Assembly (NCBI GenBank): GCA_020635825.1
Contig: JACJZA010000009.1
Coordinates: 156,746 to 220,745 of the forward strand
DNA from: Flavobacteriales bacterium
GTDB lineage: Bacteria; Bacteroidota; Bacteroidia; Flavobacteriales_E; Vicingaceae
DNA: 64,000 nt
Reading direction: 5' to 3'
Below, piece by piece: positions 27,440 to 38,700 of this stretch. A program made the translations under genes and the position numbers. Position 1 is the first letter of the stretch, and each line of letters opens with the position of its first letter. A model generated the notes under the pieces. That model searched no databases and was not told the DNA's origin. It saw only the letters and a program-made list of their open reading frames with translations.

Positions 27440-30400
27440 TTAAAAGTTTAATTGAATACCTAATCTAAATCTTCTAGGTAATGAATAGTTAAATGGAGTT
27501 TGAACTTTAGCTGTATATAAATCTCTGTATGATTGCTCATCAGGATTAGCGGCAATTAAAGTTTGCCATTCAGCTGCAGCTAAGAACCCATCATCATTAG
27601 CAGTACCAGTAGCAGAATAAACTCCTAATACATTTTGCGTGTTTAAAGCATTTAACATTTGTAAGTAAACATTCAAGTACGCTTTGGTTCTCTCTTCTCC
27701 TTCTCCTTTACCCCATTTTAAATCAAAACTTCTATCCAACTTTAAATCGACTGTCGTTGTCCAAGGTAATCTACTACCATTAAATGAACTCTCAGTTGGT
27801 GAACTAAATACACCGGAAATCACTGCGCTGTTTACTACTCTTGAAGTTTTAGTATAAGGTGTTCCTGAATTAGTTCTAAAAACAACATTTAATCCAGTAT
27901 TTGCTAAGATATCCTTCCCAAACAATACAGGACCATTGTAACTTTTTCCTTGACCATATCTATAATCACCTGAAAGTACAATCGTATGCCTTTGGTCATA
28001 GCTCAACGGTAATAAAGTTCTTAAGTTACCATTTCCTGTTGCAACTAAGTTAAGAGATGATGTAGTACTGGATCCAGTACCATCAGCAAATTGTAATGTA
28101 TAAGCCGCTCTTAAAGAAACATTTCCTTTTCTTCTTAAATCGTAGCTAAATGTCATTCCCTTAACTGTACCAAAATCTTTATTACCATAAGATAAATAAG
28201 TTTCTGGGAAAGCTCCAGTAACACGTGTTACTTGAACCATATCTCTTAAATCTCTATAGAAAGCGGCAATTTTTATTGCTGAATAATTATCCAATTTTTG
28301 TTGGAAACCTAACTCAAAATCTACAGTTTTTTCAGCTCTCAAATCAGGGTTATTTATTGTATTAGTAGTATTTTGAATTAATAAATAATCGATTAACTGT
28401 AAACTACTATTAGATGAAGGTCTTTGAGTTAACACATCATAATGAGCAAAGAATAATGCTTCATCAGATATTGGGAATGAAAAAGCAATACGAGGAGAAA
28501 CATTAATTTGTGGCTCATAATCTTTAAATCCTTCTGGACTTAAATCACTATATGCAATTTGATCTGTTGGATCAACTAACCATGGATTAGGTGTACCACT
28601 AGCACTTAAAATAGAAGGATCAGTAATTTCTTGTCCATCAGCATTATACCAAGTATCTCCATCACGATAACCAACAATATCATTTAAATTTGGATTTCCA
28701 GCATCAGCTACATATACCACAAAATCATCACCGATGTTAGAAGGCTTATTTGGAATGCTTCCTACCTCTGACACAGTTTTAACAGGGAATAAAGAGTATT
28801 TATCTTTTAATACAGGTTGGTTAGCATCGTATCTATCCACACGAACACCAATGTTAAAAATTAAATCTTCGAAAGCAAATTTATCTTGAATATATCCAGC
28901 CATATAAATAGGTTTAAAAGCACCTACTTCTCTTGTTAAATTACCGTTCTCATCTTTTTTAAAGAAGAAATCATCTAAGGTTGGATTTCCTGATAATTTT
29001 TTACCGGTATAATCATAACCATAATAATTAATACCATTTTGACTATAGTTGTTAAATAAGTCATCAGCAGTAAAATCTGAAATATCCCATAATTCATTTC
29101 CATAAGAATCGAAATCAATATAATCAGTACCTGTAGCAGATAGACCTAATTTTTCTCTAATGTTTTTATCAAACTGAGTTTGACCATCGCCATAAAAAGG
29201 AACAAAAGTATATTGATAAACGGTATCAATCCCTCCAGAACTATTTGGAACATATTGCTCTGTTGAATCCGTTTGGAAAGAACCTACTGAGAAATCTCTA
29301 TTATCTAAGTGAGTATTTACTAAACCTCTTCCAGTATTCCAAAGAGCAACTGGTGCAATAGTATAATTACTAATCGATCTTTGCTCATATTGGAATCCCA
29401 ATTTAATAGCATGTCCTTTAATCTCAGCGCTACCAGAAGCAGTAATTCTCAACTGGTCGCTATTAGTAACATCATACCCATTGTATTGAACCCCCATAGC
29501 AGACCATAAATTGTAAACAGCTGCAGGATTATTACCATTAATTAATCCTCCACCACCAAGAACTTGGATAGGTCTTTCCCAATGACCTTCTGGGTCATTA
29601 GCATAAGCATCGTAGTAATTTTGAGTATAATTTGCTAAAATTGGATTGATTTCACTATCTTTTATATAATCATATTGAACAGTAGTCATAGAAGATAGAA
29701 ATCCACTAATAGTATCAATAGGATTACCATTAGCATCAGTCATAGTAAATGTTCCAAAATTATATTCGTTTTGTCTAGTAGATTTAAATTTTCCTAAATA
29801 CCCATAATTAGCCAATTGATCTTTGTGATTTTCATCTTGAATAATTTGGTAAACATTTGAATAATCCGCTTGTAAAGAGATAAAAGCATTTTTAATTAAT
29901 GAAGGATTGTCCTCACTTTCATTATTCTCAAAACGTTGAGTTACACGACCATAAGCTCTCCATGAACGGTCAATAATTTGAGGATTGTTTTGTGGATTTA
30001 ATAACGCATAACTTCTTACATAGGCATTTCTATCGTTGTAATCAAAAGTACCACCAAAAGTAATGGTTGTATTTCTTGTTGGAGAAATATCAATTTTACC
30101 AGCAAGGTTTAAACCTTTAGACGCTACATTTTGTCTGAATTTAATTTTTTCCATATCATCAGCTCTTAAATAAGAAGCATTATTGATGATACCACTTCCA
30201 TCTTCTCCATAAAATAATGAATAAGGATTTTCATTTAAAGAATCTAATTTAGATTGTTTGATTCTATAGTTTCCAATTGCAGATGGACTAGGATCTACTT
30301 GGTGCTTATACTCACCTGAAATAAAGAAACCAGCAATTGCATCTGTTTTATTTCCGGCAGAATCTTTTCTAGTAGCAATTGGGCCAGCCAAGTTAAATGC

Positions 30401-31171
30401 CAAAAGGTTGTATCCAAATTTATCCAATCCCACTACATCATCACCATTTTTAAAACCTGACGTTAACCACTCCATTCCTCCAAACCATTCTTTAGATGCC
30501 CCCTTAGTAGTAATACTAACAATACCACCGGTAGCATCCCCATATTCTGCTGGCAAACCTCCTACAATAACGTTTACTTGCTCAATTGCAGCTTTTGGCA
30601 GGTTTGAAGAACCTCTTACACGAATACCATCTATATATGTATCAGTGGAAGAACTCCTAGAACCTCTTACGTTGAATGAACCATCTTCATTTACTTGCAC
30701 ACCACCCACTGTCGCAGCAATATCAGAAGCAGAACGTGCTGCCATTTTTTGAATATCATCACTAGTTACAGTTCCACCAGAAGAAGTTTGATCTTTAGAG
30801 ATAAGAGGAACTTCATAGTCTATTACTTCAAAAGTTTCTATATCTATACCTTGACCTGCTTTAATATCAGCGAAGGTAATTTTACCATCATTAACCACAA
30901 CACCTTCCATTTTTATAGGAGTATAACCTACATAAGAAGCTTGAATAGTATAAGTACCAGGAGTAAGTGCTGCAACAGAATACTTCCCATCAAAATCGGT
31001 CATTGTCCCTGCGACTTGTGCTCCACCTTTAAATACTACGACATTGGCAAAAGGTAAAGGTTCACCTGTATTTTTATCCGTCATTGTTCCTCTAATCGTT
31101 CCTCCTGATTGTGCATTAACTACCAACGCAATCATCGTGGTGAACATAAATAAAGCTAGTCTTTTCAACAT
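27440..31171 (-). CDS. TonB-dependent receptor with carboxypeptidase-regulatory-like domain
   Basis: 1243 residues. The signal peptide is followed by a carboxypeptidase-regulatory-like domain (about 22-110; GTIRGTMTDKNTGEPLPFAN, GKYSVAALTPGTYTIQASYV), a TonB-box/plug region (ISKDQTSSGGTVTSDDIQKM, DIAATVGGVQVNEDGSFNVR, GGLPAEYGDATGGIVSITTK) and a long 22-strand barrel ending in RRFRLGIQLNF with the terminal aromatic residue. It imports or senses an unknown ligand by TonB energy, or may dock the co-transcribed giant protein. It starts the operon that ends with the PorV-like gene; a promoter-like sequence lies 50-85 bases upstream. Confidence 0.92.
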   Translation of the reverse strand: MLKRLALFMFTTMIALVVNAQSGGTIRGTMTDKNTGEPLPFANVVVFKGGAQVAGTMTDFDGKYSVAALTPGTYTIQASYVGYTPIKMEGVVVNDGKITFADIKAGQGIDIETFEVIDYEVPLISKDQTSSGGTVTSDDIQKMAARSASDIAATVGGVQVNEDGSFNVRGSRSSSTDTYIDGIRVRGSSNLPKAAIEQVNVIVGGLPAEYGDATGGIVSITTKGASKEWFGGMEWLTSGFKNGDDVVGLDKFGYNLLAFNLAGPIATRKDSAGNKTDAIAGFFISGEYKHQVDPSPSAIGNYRIKQSKLDSLNENPYSLFYGEDGSGIINNASYLRADDMEKIKFRQNVASKGLNLAGKIDISPTRNTTITFGGTFDYNDRNAYVRSYALLNPQNNPQIIDRSWRAYGRVTQRFENNESEDNPSLIKNAFISLQADYSNVYQIIQDENHKDQLANYGYLGKFKSTRQNEYNFGTFTMTDANGNPIDTISGFLSSMTTVQYDYIKDSEINPILANYTQNYYDAYANDPEGHWERPIQVLGGGGLINGNNPAAVYNLWSAMGVQYNGYDVTNSDQLRITASGSAEIKGHAIKLGFQYEQRSISNYTIAPVALWNTGRGLVNTHLDNRDFSVGSFQTDSTEQYVPNSSGGIDTVYQYTFVPFYGDGQTQFDKNIREKLGLSATGTDYIDFDSYGNELWDISDFTADDLFNNYSQNGINYYGYDYTGKKLSGNPTLDDFFFKKDENGNLTREVGAFKPIYMAGYIQDKFAFEDLIFNIGVRVDRYDANQPVLKDKYSLFPVKTVSEVGSIPNKPSNIGDDFVVYVADAGNPNLNDIVGYRDGDTWYNADGQEITDPSILSASGTPNPWLVDPTDQIAYSDLSPEGFKDYEPQINVSPRIAFSFPISDEALFFAHYDVLTQRPSSNSSLQLIDYLLIQNTTNTINNPDLRAEKTVDFELGFQQKLDNYSAIKIAAFYRDLRDMVQVTRVTGAFPETYLSYGNKDFGTVKGMTFSYDLRRKGNVSLRAAYTLQFADGTGSSTTSSLNLVATGNGNLRTLLPLSYDQRHTIVLSGDYRYGQGKSYNGPVLFGKDILANTGLNVVFRTNSGTPYTKTSRVVNSAVISGVFSSPTESSFNGSRLPWTTTVDLKLDRSFDLKWGKGEGEERTKAYLNVYLQMLNALNTQNVLGVYSATGTANDDGFLAAAEWQTLIAANPDEQSYRDLYTAKVQTPFNYSLPRRFRLGIQLNF

Positions 31172-31223
31172 ATTTAGTTAGTTTAATCTTAAAAAAATAT
31201 TTTTAGTGCAAATAAAAGAGGCG

Positions 31224-31256
31224 TAAAGATAAATAATATAAAATCTGAAAACCAAA
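31224..31256 (-). promoter_or_regulatory. Candidate promoter of the TonB receptor/T9SS operon
   Basis: On the minus strand TTTG (31256-31253) is followed after 21 bases by TATCTTTA (31231-31224), close to TTTG-N19-TAnnTTTG. The start codon is at 31171. Confidence 0.5.
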
Positions 31257-31379
31257 TTTATTAGCACTAAAATTATTAAGAAAATTGGAAACTTGTCAAC
31301 AAGATTTAATTAACGGTTGAAATATAGCCCAAAATGAACTTAATAAAAAAAGAAAAGGAAAATTGATTGAAAAAAGTAA

Positions 31380-31637
31380 TTAGTTTACTTTTCTTGGAGA
31401 ATTGTTTCTATTATTGTCATCATCATCTTCATGATCATCACCACCAACAACACCTGACATTTTTGCATTTTGATTTGCAGTAGAAGAACTATTAATAATT
31501 CTAGCACTTACATTTTGATCAGCATCTACACTAGACATAGGAACTGGCTCATTGCCTTTAGAACAAGCAAACAAAAAGAAGGCAGCCATAAAAAATGGAG
31601 CTATAATTTTAAATGATATTTTGTTTATTGAGCACAT
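31380..31637 (-). CDS. Small lipoprotein with acidic tail
   Basis: 85 residues from the ATG at 31637 (MCSINKISFKIIAPFFMAAF). An in-frame ATG 21 codons earlier would place a charged stretch before the signal peptide, so the later start is preferred. The lipobox is FFLFACSKGNEP (Cys near 25). The mature part ends in a run of Asp/Glu/His/Asn (DHEDDDDNNRNNS), possibly a metal-binding or flexible tether. No family recognised. It stands alone, divergent from lpxK. Confidence 0.6.
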   Translation of the reverse strand: MCSINKISFKIIAPFFMAAFFLFACSKGNEPVPMSSVDADQNVSARIINSSSTANQNAKMSGVVGGDDHEDDDDNNRNNSPRKVN

Positions 31638-31749
31638 TTCTAAGCAAATATAGATATTTTTTTTCAAACTTTTTAAAATATTTTGCTTTTTTCTATACAC
31701 CTTATATTTATTTATTAGGCTTTTATACTTAAAACTGTATTTTTACCAT

Positions 31750-32826
31750 GTGTTTATTTTACTTAAAATATTAAACATTCTACTCTATCCTATTTCATTG
31801 ATATATGGAACAGTTATATTTCTTAGAAATAAATTTTACGATTGGGCTATTTTAAAATCTACCGAATTTTCTTTTCCGGTTATAGTGATAGGAAATTTAA
31901 GTGTGGGTGGCGTGGGCAAAACTCCACACACAGAATATTTAATACGTTTATTCTCCAATTATAATGTTGCTACATTAAGTCGAGGTTACAAAAGAAGTAG
32001 TTCTGGATTTGTTCTAGCGGACGATACTGCCAATGCTAATACCATAGGTGATGAACCTTTGCAGTTTTATAAGAAATTTAAAAGTATTAAAGTAGCTGTT
32101 GATGAAAAAAGAGTTCATGGAATTCAAAAATTAAAAAGTTTAATTCCAGAACTTCAAATTGTATTATTGGATGATGCTTATCAACATAGAGCAGTAAAAC
32201 CGGGAATTAATATACTCATTACCGACTACAACAGATTATATATTAATGATACCGTTGTACCTTCAGGAAGGTTAAGGGAATGGTCAGTTGGTAGTAATAG
32301 AGCTGACATTATTATTGTGTCAAAAACACCTAGTATATTATCTCCTATTGACATTAGAAGAATAAAGGAAGATTTAAAACCTAAACCTTATCAGGAAATC
32401 TTTTTTTCCTATACTGAATATCAAAAAATAGAACCATTTACTGAATTAGCAAACAAAATAAGCATTGAGAATGAAAAAGAACATTCAGTTCTTTTAGTTA
32501 CAGGAATTGCAAAAGCAGATCCGCTTTTTTATCATCTAAAAAACAATTTTCACTCCGTTGAACATATTAAGTTTGAAGACCATCATAACTTTAATATACA
32601 AGATATTGAAACGATAAAGGATAATTTTTCTTCCTTTTATGGAAAGAATAAAATTGTAATTACTACAGAAAAAGATATAATGCGATTATCTTTGCCCGGA
32701 ATTTTTGAAGAGATACAAGAAATTCCTATTTACTATATCCCTATTGAAATTCAATTTCATGGGAATGATAAAGAGGAATTCGATAATAAAATATTAAAAT
32801 ATGTTACAGCAAATTCAGGAAACTAA
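31750..32826 (+). CDS. lpxK: Tetraacyldisaccharide 4'-kinase
   Basis: 358 residues, normal for LpxK. The N-terminal membrane helix (LLKILNILLYPISLIYGTVI) leads to the P-loop VIGNLSVGGVGKTPHTEYLI, with SRGYKRSS, DDAYQHRAVKPGINILITDY and GRLREW further on. It phosphorylates the 4' position of the lipid A disaccharide at the inner membrane. The start is GTG at 31750; the ATG two bases earlier is out of frame. Its 3' end overlaps the start of the purine nucleoside phosphorylase gene by 26 bases, so the genes are coupled. Confidence 0.95.
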   Translation: MFILLKILNILLYPISLIYGTVIFLRNKFYDWAILKSTEFSFPVIVIGNLSVGGVGKTPHTEYLIRLFSNYNVATLSRGYKRSSSGFVLADDTANANTIGDEPLQFYKKFKSIKVAVDEKRVHGIQKLKSLIPELQIVLLDDAYQHRAVKPGINILITDYNRLYINDTVVPSGRLREWSVGSNRADIIIVSKTPSILSPIDIRRIKEDLKPKPYQEIFFSYTEYQKIEPFTELANKISIENEKEHSVLLVTGIAKADPLFYHLKNNFHSVEHIKFEDHHNFNIQDIETIKDNFSSFYGKNKIVITTEKDIMRLSLPGIFEEIQEIPIYYIPIEIQFHGNDKEEFDNKILKYVTANSGN

Positions 32827-33637
32827 AGACTTTTTATTAAATAACAATGTTACCTTACCTCAGGTAGGAATTATTTTAGGAAGCGGATTAGGTAATCTTG
32901 CCAACGAAATTATAGTTGAAAAAGCTTTTCCTTATAATGAGATTCCTAATTTTCCTACTTCAACAGTTGAAGGACACTCAGGAAAATTATTGTTTGGAAA
33001 AATAAATGGAGTAAATGTGGTAGCCATGCAAGGACGTTTTCATTATTATGAGGGCTATTCATCTCAAGAAACCACTTTTCCTGTAAGAGTAATGAAAGCT
33101 TTGGGTATTGAATATCTTTTATTGAGTAATGCAAGTGGTGGAACTAATGAAAATTTTGAAATTGGTGATGTTATGTTAATTACCGATCATATTAACATGA
33201 TTCCTGACAATCCATTAAGAGGAAAAAACCATAATGAGTTAGGTCCTAGATTTCCGGATATGAGTGAACCTTATTCTAATGATTTAAATCAAAAAATATT
33301 AAAAATTGCTGATAAACATAATATAAAATTACAACAAGGTGTTTATGTCGCATTCTCAGGTCCAACTTATGAAACTCCAGCTGAATATAAATATGTTAAA
33401 ATTATTGGTGGTGATGCTGTAGGAATGAGCACTGCTCCTGAAGTAATTGTAGCTAATCACATGGGAATTCCATGTGCAGCCTTTTCTGTAATTACAGATT
33501 TAGGTGTAGAGGGAAAAATTGTTGAAATTAGCCACGAAGAAGTTCAAGAAATTGCAGCAAAAGCTGAACCTAAAATGACTTTGGTTATCAAAGAATTATT
33601 ATCAACTTTATATATTAAATCTGAGGCTCAAATCTAA
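32801..33637 (+). CDS. Purine-nucleoside phosphorylase
   Basis: 278 residues, trimeric-PNP length. GIILGSGLGNLANEI (phosphate loop), GRFHYYEGYSSQETTFPVRV, LLSNASGGTNENFEIGDVML, FSGPTYETPAEYKYVKIIGG and GMSTAPEVIVANHMGIPCAA match the guanosine/inosine class with the catalytic Asn in the VITDLG region replaced by Asp (AFSVITDLGVEG), a difference that may matter for purine choice. It splits purine nucleosides with phosphate in salvage. It overlaps lpxK and precedes gatB by four bases. Confidence 0.95.
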   Translation: MLQQIQETKDFLLNNNVTLPQVGIILGSGLGNLANEIIVEKAFPYNEIPNFPTSTVEGHSGKLLFGKINGVNVVAMQGRFHYYEGYSSQETTFPVRVMKALGIEYLLLSNASGGTNENFEIGDVMLITDHINMIPDNPLRGKNHNELGPRFPDMSEPYSNDLNQKILKIADKHNIKLQQGVYVAFSGPTYETPAEYKYVKIIGGDAVGMSTAPEVIVANHMGIPCAAFSVITDLGVEGKIVEISHEEVQEIAAKAEPKMTLVIKELLSTLYIKSEAQI

Positions 33638-33641
33638 CTTT

Positions 33642-35093
33642 ATGAGTGTTTACGATAAATACGAAGCCGTAATTGGACTAGAAATACACGCTCAACTTTC
33701 AACTAAAAGTAAAGCTTATACATCAGATTCAACTGAATTTGGTTCAACTCCAAACACTAACATTAGTCCTATTTCTTTGGGACACCCAGGTACTTTACCT
33801 CGTATCAATAAAGCTAATTTTGAATATGCTATTCGTTTAGGTTTAGCTGTTAATGCAGATATCCGACATGAAAATCAATTTGCTCGTAAAAATTATTTTT
33901 ATGCAGATTTACCAAAGGGATACCAAATAACCCAAGATAAAACTCCTATTTGTAACAATGGCTATATAACTCTTTTTGCTAATACAGAAAATGAGAAAAA
34001 AATCAACATTACTAGAATTCATTTAGAAGAAGATGCCGGAAAAAGTATTCACGATCAAGACCCATTTAATACTTTAATTGATTTAAACAGAGCTGGTGTT
34101 TCGTTAGTAGAAATAGTTTCTGAGCCAGAAATTAGCTCTGCTGACGAAGCTTATGAATATGTGACTGAAGTAAGAAAATTAGTTCGTTATTTAGATATCT
34201 GTGACGGAAACATGGAAGAGGGAAGTTTAAGGTGTGATGCCAATGTTTCTGTAAGATTAAAAGGCTCAAAAGAATTTGGTCAAAGAACAGAGACCAAAAA
34301 CATGAACTCCATCAGAAATGTAAAACGAGCCATTGAACACGAAATAAAGAGGCAGATTGACATTATTGAAGCTGGTGGGAAAATTGAAATGGAAACAAGA
34401 AGTTTCAACGCAGTTGATGGAACTACTTTTACTCTTCGTTCTAAAGAACAAGCCCACGATTACAGGTATTTTCCTGAACCGGACATTCAACCTGTTACGA
34501 TTTTAAATGAAGAAATAGAAAAAGTTAAATCTCATTTACCGGAATTACCAAACGACTTATTCAAAAGATATACTAATGATTTAGGTTTATCTGCTTATGA
34601 TGCTAATATTATTATTGATAATAAAACTTCTGCTCTTTATTTTAACGAGTTAATAAAATTAACTACTAATTATAAAGCTGCTGCCAACTGGTTAAATGGA
34701 GCAATTAAGTCTTATTTAAATGAAAATGCCATTTCAATTGAGGATTTTTCTATTGAACCTAAATTTATTGCAGAATTAATTCAGTTAATTCAAGATGGTA
34801 AGATTAGCAACTCAATTGCAGAGCAAAAAATCTTTCCTGAAATGACCAAAAACCCTACTCTTTCTCCATTAAAAATTGCCGAAGAAAACAATTTAATTCA
34901 AGAAAGTAATGATGATGCTATTGTTGGATTTATTCAACAAGTATTTGATGAAAACCCTAATGAGGTTAGTCGCTACAAAAATGGTGAGAAACAATTAACC
35001 GGTTTTTTAATGGGACAATTGATGAAAGTTTCTAAAGGAAAAGCTGACCCTAAAAAAGCCAATCAAATAATGCGAGAATTATTAGAAAAATAA
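33642..35093 (+). CDS. gatB: Aspartyl/glutamyl-tRNA(Asn/Gln) amidotransferase subunit B
   Basis: 483 residues, full length. YEAVIGLEIHAQLSTKSKAY and GHPGTLPRINKANFEYAIRL start the cradle kinase domain; RKNYFYADLPKGYQITQ, DLNRAGVSLVEIVSEPEISS, EEGSLRCDANVSVR and the C-terminal YqeY-like tail (PNEVSRYKNGEKQLTGFLMG) follow. With GatA and GatC it amidates mischarged Glu-tRNA(Gln). The GatA and GatC genes are not in this window. The gene is four bases after the purine phosphorylase gene and four before udk. Confidence 0.97.
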   Translation: MSVYDKYEAVIGLEIHAQLSTKSKAYTSDSTEFGSTPNTNISPISLGHPGTLPRINKANFEYAIRLGLAVNADIRHENQFARKNYFYADLPKGYQITQDKTPICNNGYITLFANTENEKKINITRIHLEEDAGKSIHDQDPFNTLIDLNRAGVSLVEIVSEPEISSADEAYEYVTEVRKLVRYLDICDGNMEEGSLRCDANVSVRLKGSKEFGQRTETKNMNSIRNVKRAIEHEIKRQIDIIEAGGKIEMETRSFNAVDGTTFTLRSKEQAHDYRYFPEPDIQPVTILNEEIEKVKSHLPELPNDLFKRYTNDLGLSAYDANIIIDNKTSALYFNELIKLTTNYKAAANWLNGAIKSYLNENAISIEDFSIEPKFIAELIQLIQDGKISNSIAEQKIFPEMTKNPTLSPLKIAEENNLIQESNDDAIVGFIQQVFDENPNEVSRYKNGEKQLTGFLMGQLMKVSKGKADPKKANQIMRELLEK

Positions 35094-35097
35094 ATAT

Positions 35098-35709
35098 ATG
35101 ATTGTAATAGGAATAGCAGGAGGAACGGGTTCAGGTAAAACAACTGTGGTTAACAAAATTGCTGGTTTTGTACCTCAAGAAAATGTTGCCATTTTAATGC
35201 AAGATTCTTACTACAATGATAATCAACATTTAAGCTACGAAGAAAGACAAAAGATTAACTACGATCATCCGAACTCAATTGATTTTAATTTACTTTTAGA
35301 ACATATTAAAGATTTAAAAGAGAAAAAAACAATTGAACAACCTATATACTCATACACTACTCACTCAAGAACTGAAGATTACACAGTAATTCACCCTAAA
35401 AAAATATTAATTGTCGAAGGTATTTTAATTTTTACCAACGAAGAATTAAGAAAACTTTGTGATATTAAAATATTTGTGCATACCGATTCGGATTTAAGAT
35501 TAATTAGAAGAATTAGAAGAGATATAGCTGAGAGAGGTAGAGATTTAGAAGAAGTGCTTAATCGATATGAGAAAACATTAAAACCTATGCATAATCAGTT
35601 TATAGAACCCACCATGAAGTATGCTGATTTAATTATTCCTGTGGGAGGTGAAAACAAAGTGGCAATAGATATTCTTTCTTCTATGATTAAAGAAAAAATT
35701 AATAACTAA
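35098..35709 (+). CDS. udk: Uridine kinase
   Basis: 203 residues, normal length. The P-loop is GIAGGTGSGKTTVV at residues 4-17; MQDSYYNDNQHLSYEERQKI, NYDHPNSIDFNLLLEHIKDL and VEGILIFTNEELRKL are conserved uridine kinase segments. It phosphorylates uridine and cytidine in pyrimidine salvage, in the cytoplasm. Its operon neighbours include the purine salvage enzyme, which fits a small nucleoside-salvage group. Confidence 0.95.
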   Translation: MIVIGIAGGTGSGKTTVVNKIAGFVPQENVAILMQDSYYNDNQHLSYEERQKINYDHPNSIDFNLLLEHIKDLKEKKTIEQPIYSYTTHSRTEDYTVIHPKKILIVEGILIFTNEELRKLCDIKIFVHTDSDLRLIRRIRRDIAERGRDLEEVLNRYEKTLKPMHNQFIEPTMKYADLIIPVGGENKVAIDILSSMIKEKINN

Positions 35710-35721
35710 TGATTCTTCATT

Positions 35722-38700
35722 TTGAGATTATTTAAGTTTTATACAACCTCCCTTCTTTTTACAATTAATCTTTCTTTATTTTCTCAATCCGAAAAGCCTT
35801 ATTTTCAACAGCAAGTCAATTATCAAATTGATGTTCAGTTAAATGACATCACACATGAATTAAATGCTACTGAAACGATTGAATACATTAATAACTCTCC
35901 TGATAGAATAGAATATATTTATTTTCATTTATGGCCAAATGCTTATAAAAAGTACAATACTGCGATTGGAAAACAAAAATTAGAAGATGGTGACACTCGA
36001 TTTTATCACGCTACTGATGATGAATTAGGTTACATAGACCAATTGGATTTTAAAACCAATGGTGAAAAATTAGAATGGGAATTTGACATCAATAACGAAG
36101 ACATTTGTCGTGTATTTTTATTAGAACCTTTATTACCGGGAGAAAGTGTAAAAATCTCCACTCCTTTTCATGTAAAAATCCCAAAAGGAATTTTTTCTAG
36201 GCTCGGACACATGGGACAATCTTATCAAATTACTCAATGGTATCCAAAACCTGCAGTTTATGATAAAGATGGTTGGCATCAAATGCCTTATTTAGATCAA
36301 GGAGAATTTTATTCAGAATTTGGAACTTTTGATGTAAAAATTACGCTTCCTAAAAATTATGTACTAGGAGCTACAGGCGATTTAGTTGATGGTGAAAAAG
36401 AATTAGAGTGGCTTAACCAAAAAGCAGTAGAAACATCTAAAATAGAATCCTTTGATTTGTATGATTTAGATTTCCCTGAATCCAATGACACTTTAAAAAC
36501 ACTTCACTTTCACCAAGAAAAAGTACATGATTTTGCATGGTTTGCTGATAAAAGATACCATGTTCTAAAAGGAGAAGTTGAATTACCCTCTTCCAAAAGA
36601 AAAGTAACAACATGGGCTATGTTTACTAACAACGAAGCAAATCTTTGGAAAAATAGCATTCAATATTTGAATGATGCTACTTATTATTACTCACTTTGGA
36701 ATGGCGATTACCCTTATAATCATGTAACAGCTGTAGATGGGGCTTTAAGTGCAGGAGGAGGAATGGAATACCCAAACATTACTGTTATTGGTGAATCAGG
36801 TAACGATTTTGGATTAGAAACCGTTATCATGCATGAAGTTGGACACAATTGGTTTTATGGTATTTTGGGTTCAAACGAAAGAGATCATCCATGGATGGAT
36901 GAAGGCTTAAATTCTTTCAATGAAAATCGCTACATAGAAACTAAACACCCCAATGCTAAACTAATACCTATAGATAGTTCTGCAAATGGATTACTTCGCT
37001 TTTTTGACCTCTCCCAATATCCTCATAAATGCCAATATGAAATGGCTTATCTAATCAATGCTAGAAGAAATCAAGACCAAGCTATTGAAGAAAAATCTTC
37101 CAGATACACTTCATTAAACTATGGAGGTATTGTTTATTCCAAAACTGCCATCGCTTTTGATTATCTAATGGCATATTTAGGTGAAGAAACATTCGACCGT
37201 TGTATGCAACGCTATTTTGAAGAATGGAAATTTAAACATCCCCAACCTGATGATTTGAAAAAAATATTTGAAGATGAATCTGGAAAAGATTTGGATTGGT
37301 TTTTTAAAGATGTAATAAAAACTACCAAAAAGATTGATTACAAAATTACAGGGCTAAAAAAAGATTCCACTTTACTCTTAAAAGTAAAGAATAATGGAAA
37401 AATTAATGGTCCTTTTTCTATTTCAGGAATAAAGGATGATTCAATCGTTAAAACACAATGGTATGAACCCATTGATAAAAAAAGTTTAGTTCCTTTTCCC
37501 GAAGGAAACTATGACAAATATCGAATAGATGCTCAGTTAGACATCCCTGAAATAAGTAGAAAAAATAACACTTTAAAGACAAAAGGTTTATTTAAAACAA
37601 TGGAACCTCTTCGTATTCAATTTGCCGGAAGTATTGAAAATCCTATTAAAACACAATTGTTTTTTACACCAATTGGAGGATGGAATACCAATGACCAGTT
37701 CATGCTTGGAACTGCATTTTATAATTCTACTATTCCAGTTAAAAAATTTGAATATGTATTAGCCCCAATGTATGCTTTTGGTTCGCAAAATATAAATGGA
37801 TATGCTAACACATTTTACCATATTATGCCTAATGCTTTTTTTCAAGACATTGCTATTGGAGTTAAAACAGCATCTTTTAGTTATTTAACTTTTAACAAAC
37901 CCAATAGTTCGTCTGAGCAAGCTTTGGAGTATTATAAATTTGTACCTCAAATAAATATTGAATTCAAAAAAAGGAGAGCTCGTCAATTTACCTCAACTTA
38001 TTTAAGTCTTCAAAATGTGAATATTTTTGAAGAACATGCTAATTATTTTAGAACTAATGATGGAAAAGTAGATTATACTATAAACATTGAAGATTATTAT
38101 GTGAATAATATAACACTAGGTATTACAAGTAAACATCCAATCAATCCTTTTAAGGTTACAGGAAATGTTCAGCAGTCTAAAGATTTTGTGAAAATAAATT
38201 TAGAAGCTAATTACCGATTTGCCTATAAAAAACAAGGAACCGGATTAGATTTAAGGTTTTTTGTAGGTCGATTTTTGTATAATGATGATGCCTCTAGTCG
38301 ATTCAACTATAATTTTAGTGGAAATTCTGACTACATGTATGAGCATATTTTACTGGCAAGAAATACCACTGAAGGATTTCTAAATCAGCAAGCCATGTTA
38401 ACCGATGGTGCCTTTAAAAACTATACCACTATTCCTTCGGCAAATAAATGGATGAACGCCATCAACATTAAAAGTAATTTACCACTAAAGTTCTTAGGTG
38501 TTTATGCTGATTTTGGTATCTCAGGTTATACAGCAAGAGACTTTAAAGGCAATGAAGTGGATGAAGTATCTGATGCCACTTTCGCTTTTGGAGGTACTTT
38601 AATAATTATTCCAAATATATTTGAAGTGTATTTCCCAATTTACATGTCGAGTGATTTAAACCAATTAAAGTATGGTGAAAAAATTCGTTTTACACTCAAT

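Noticed and set aside
30408..31057. Open frames on the + strand within the TonB receptor gene
   Set aside because: They lie opposite a clear receptor sequence, have no start signals and low-complexity translations.
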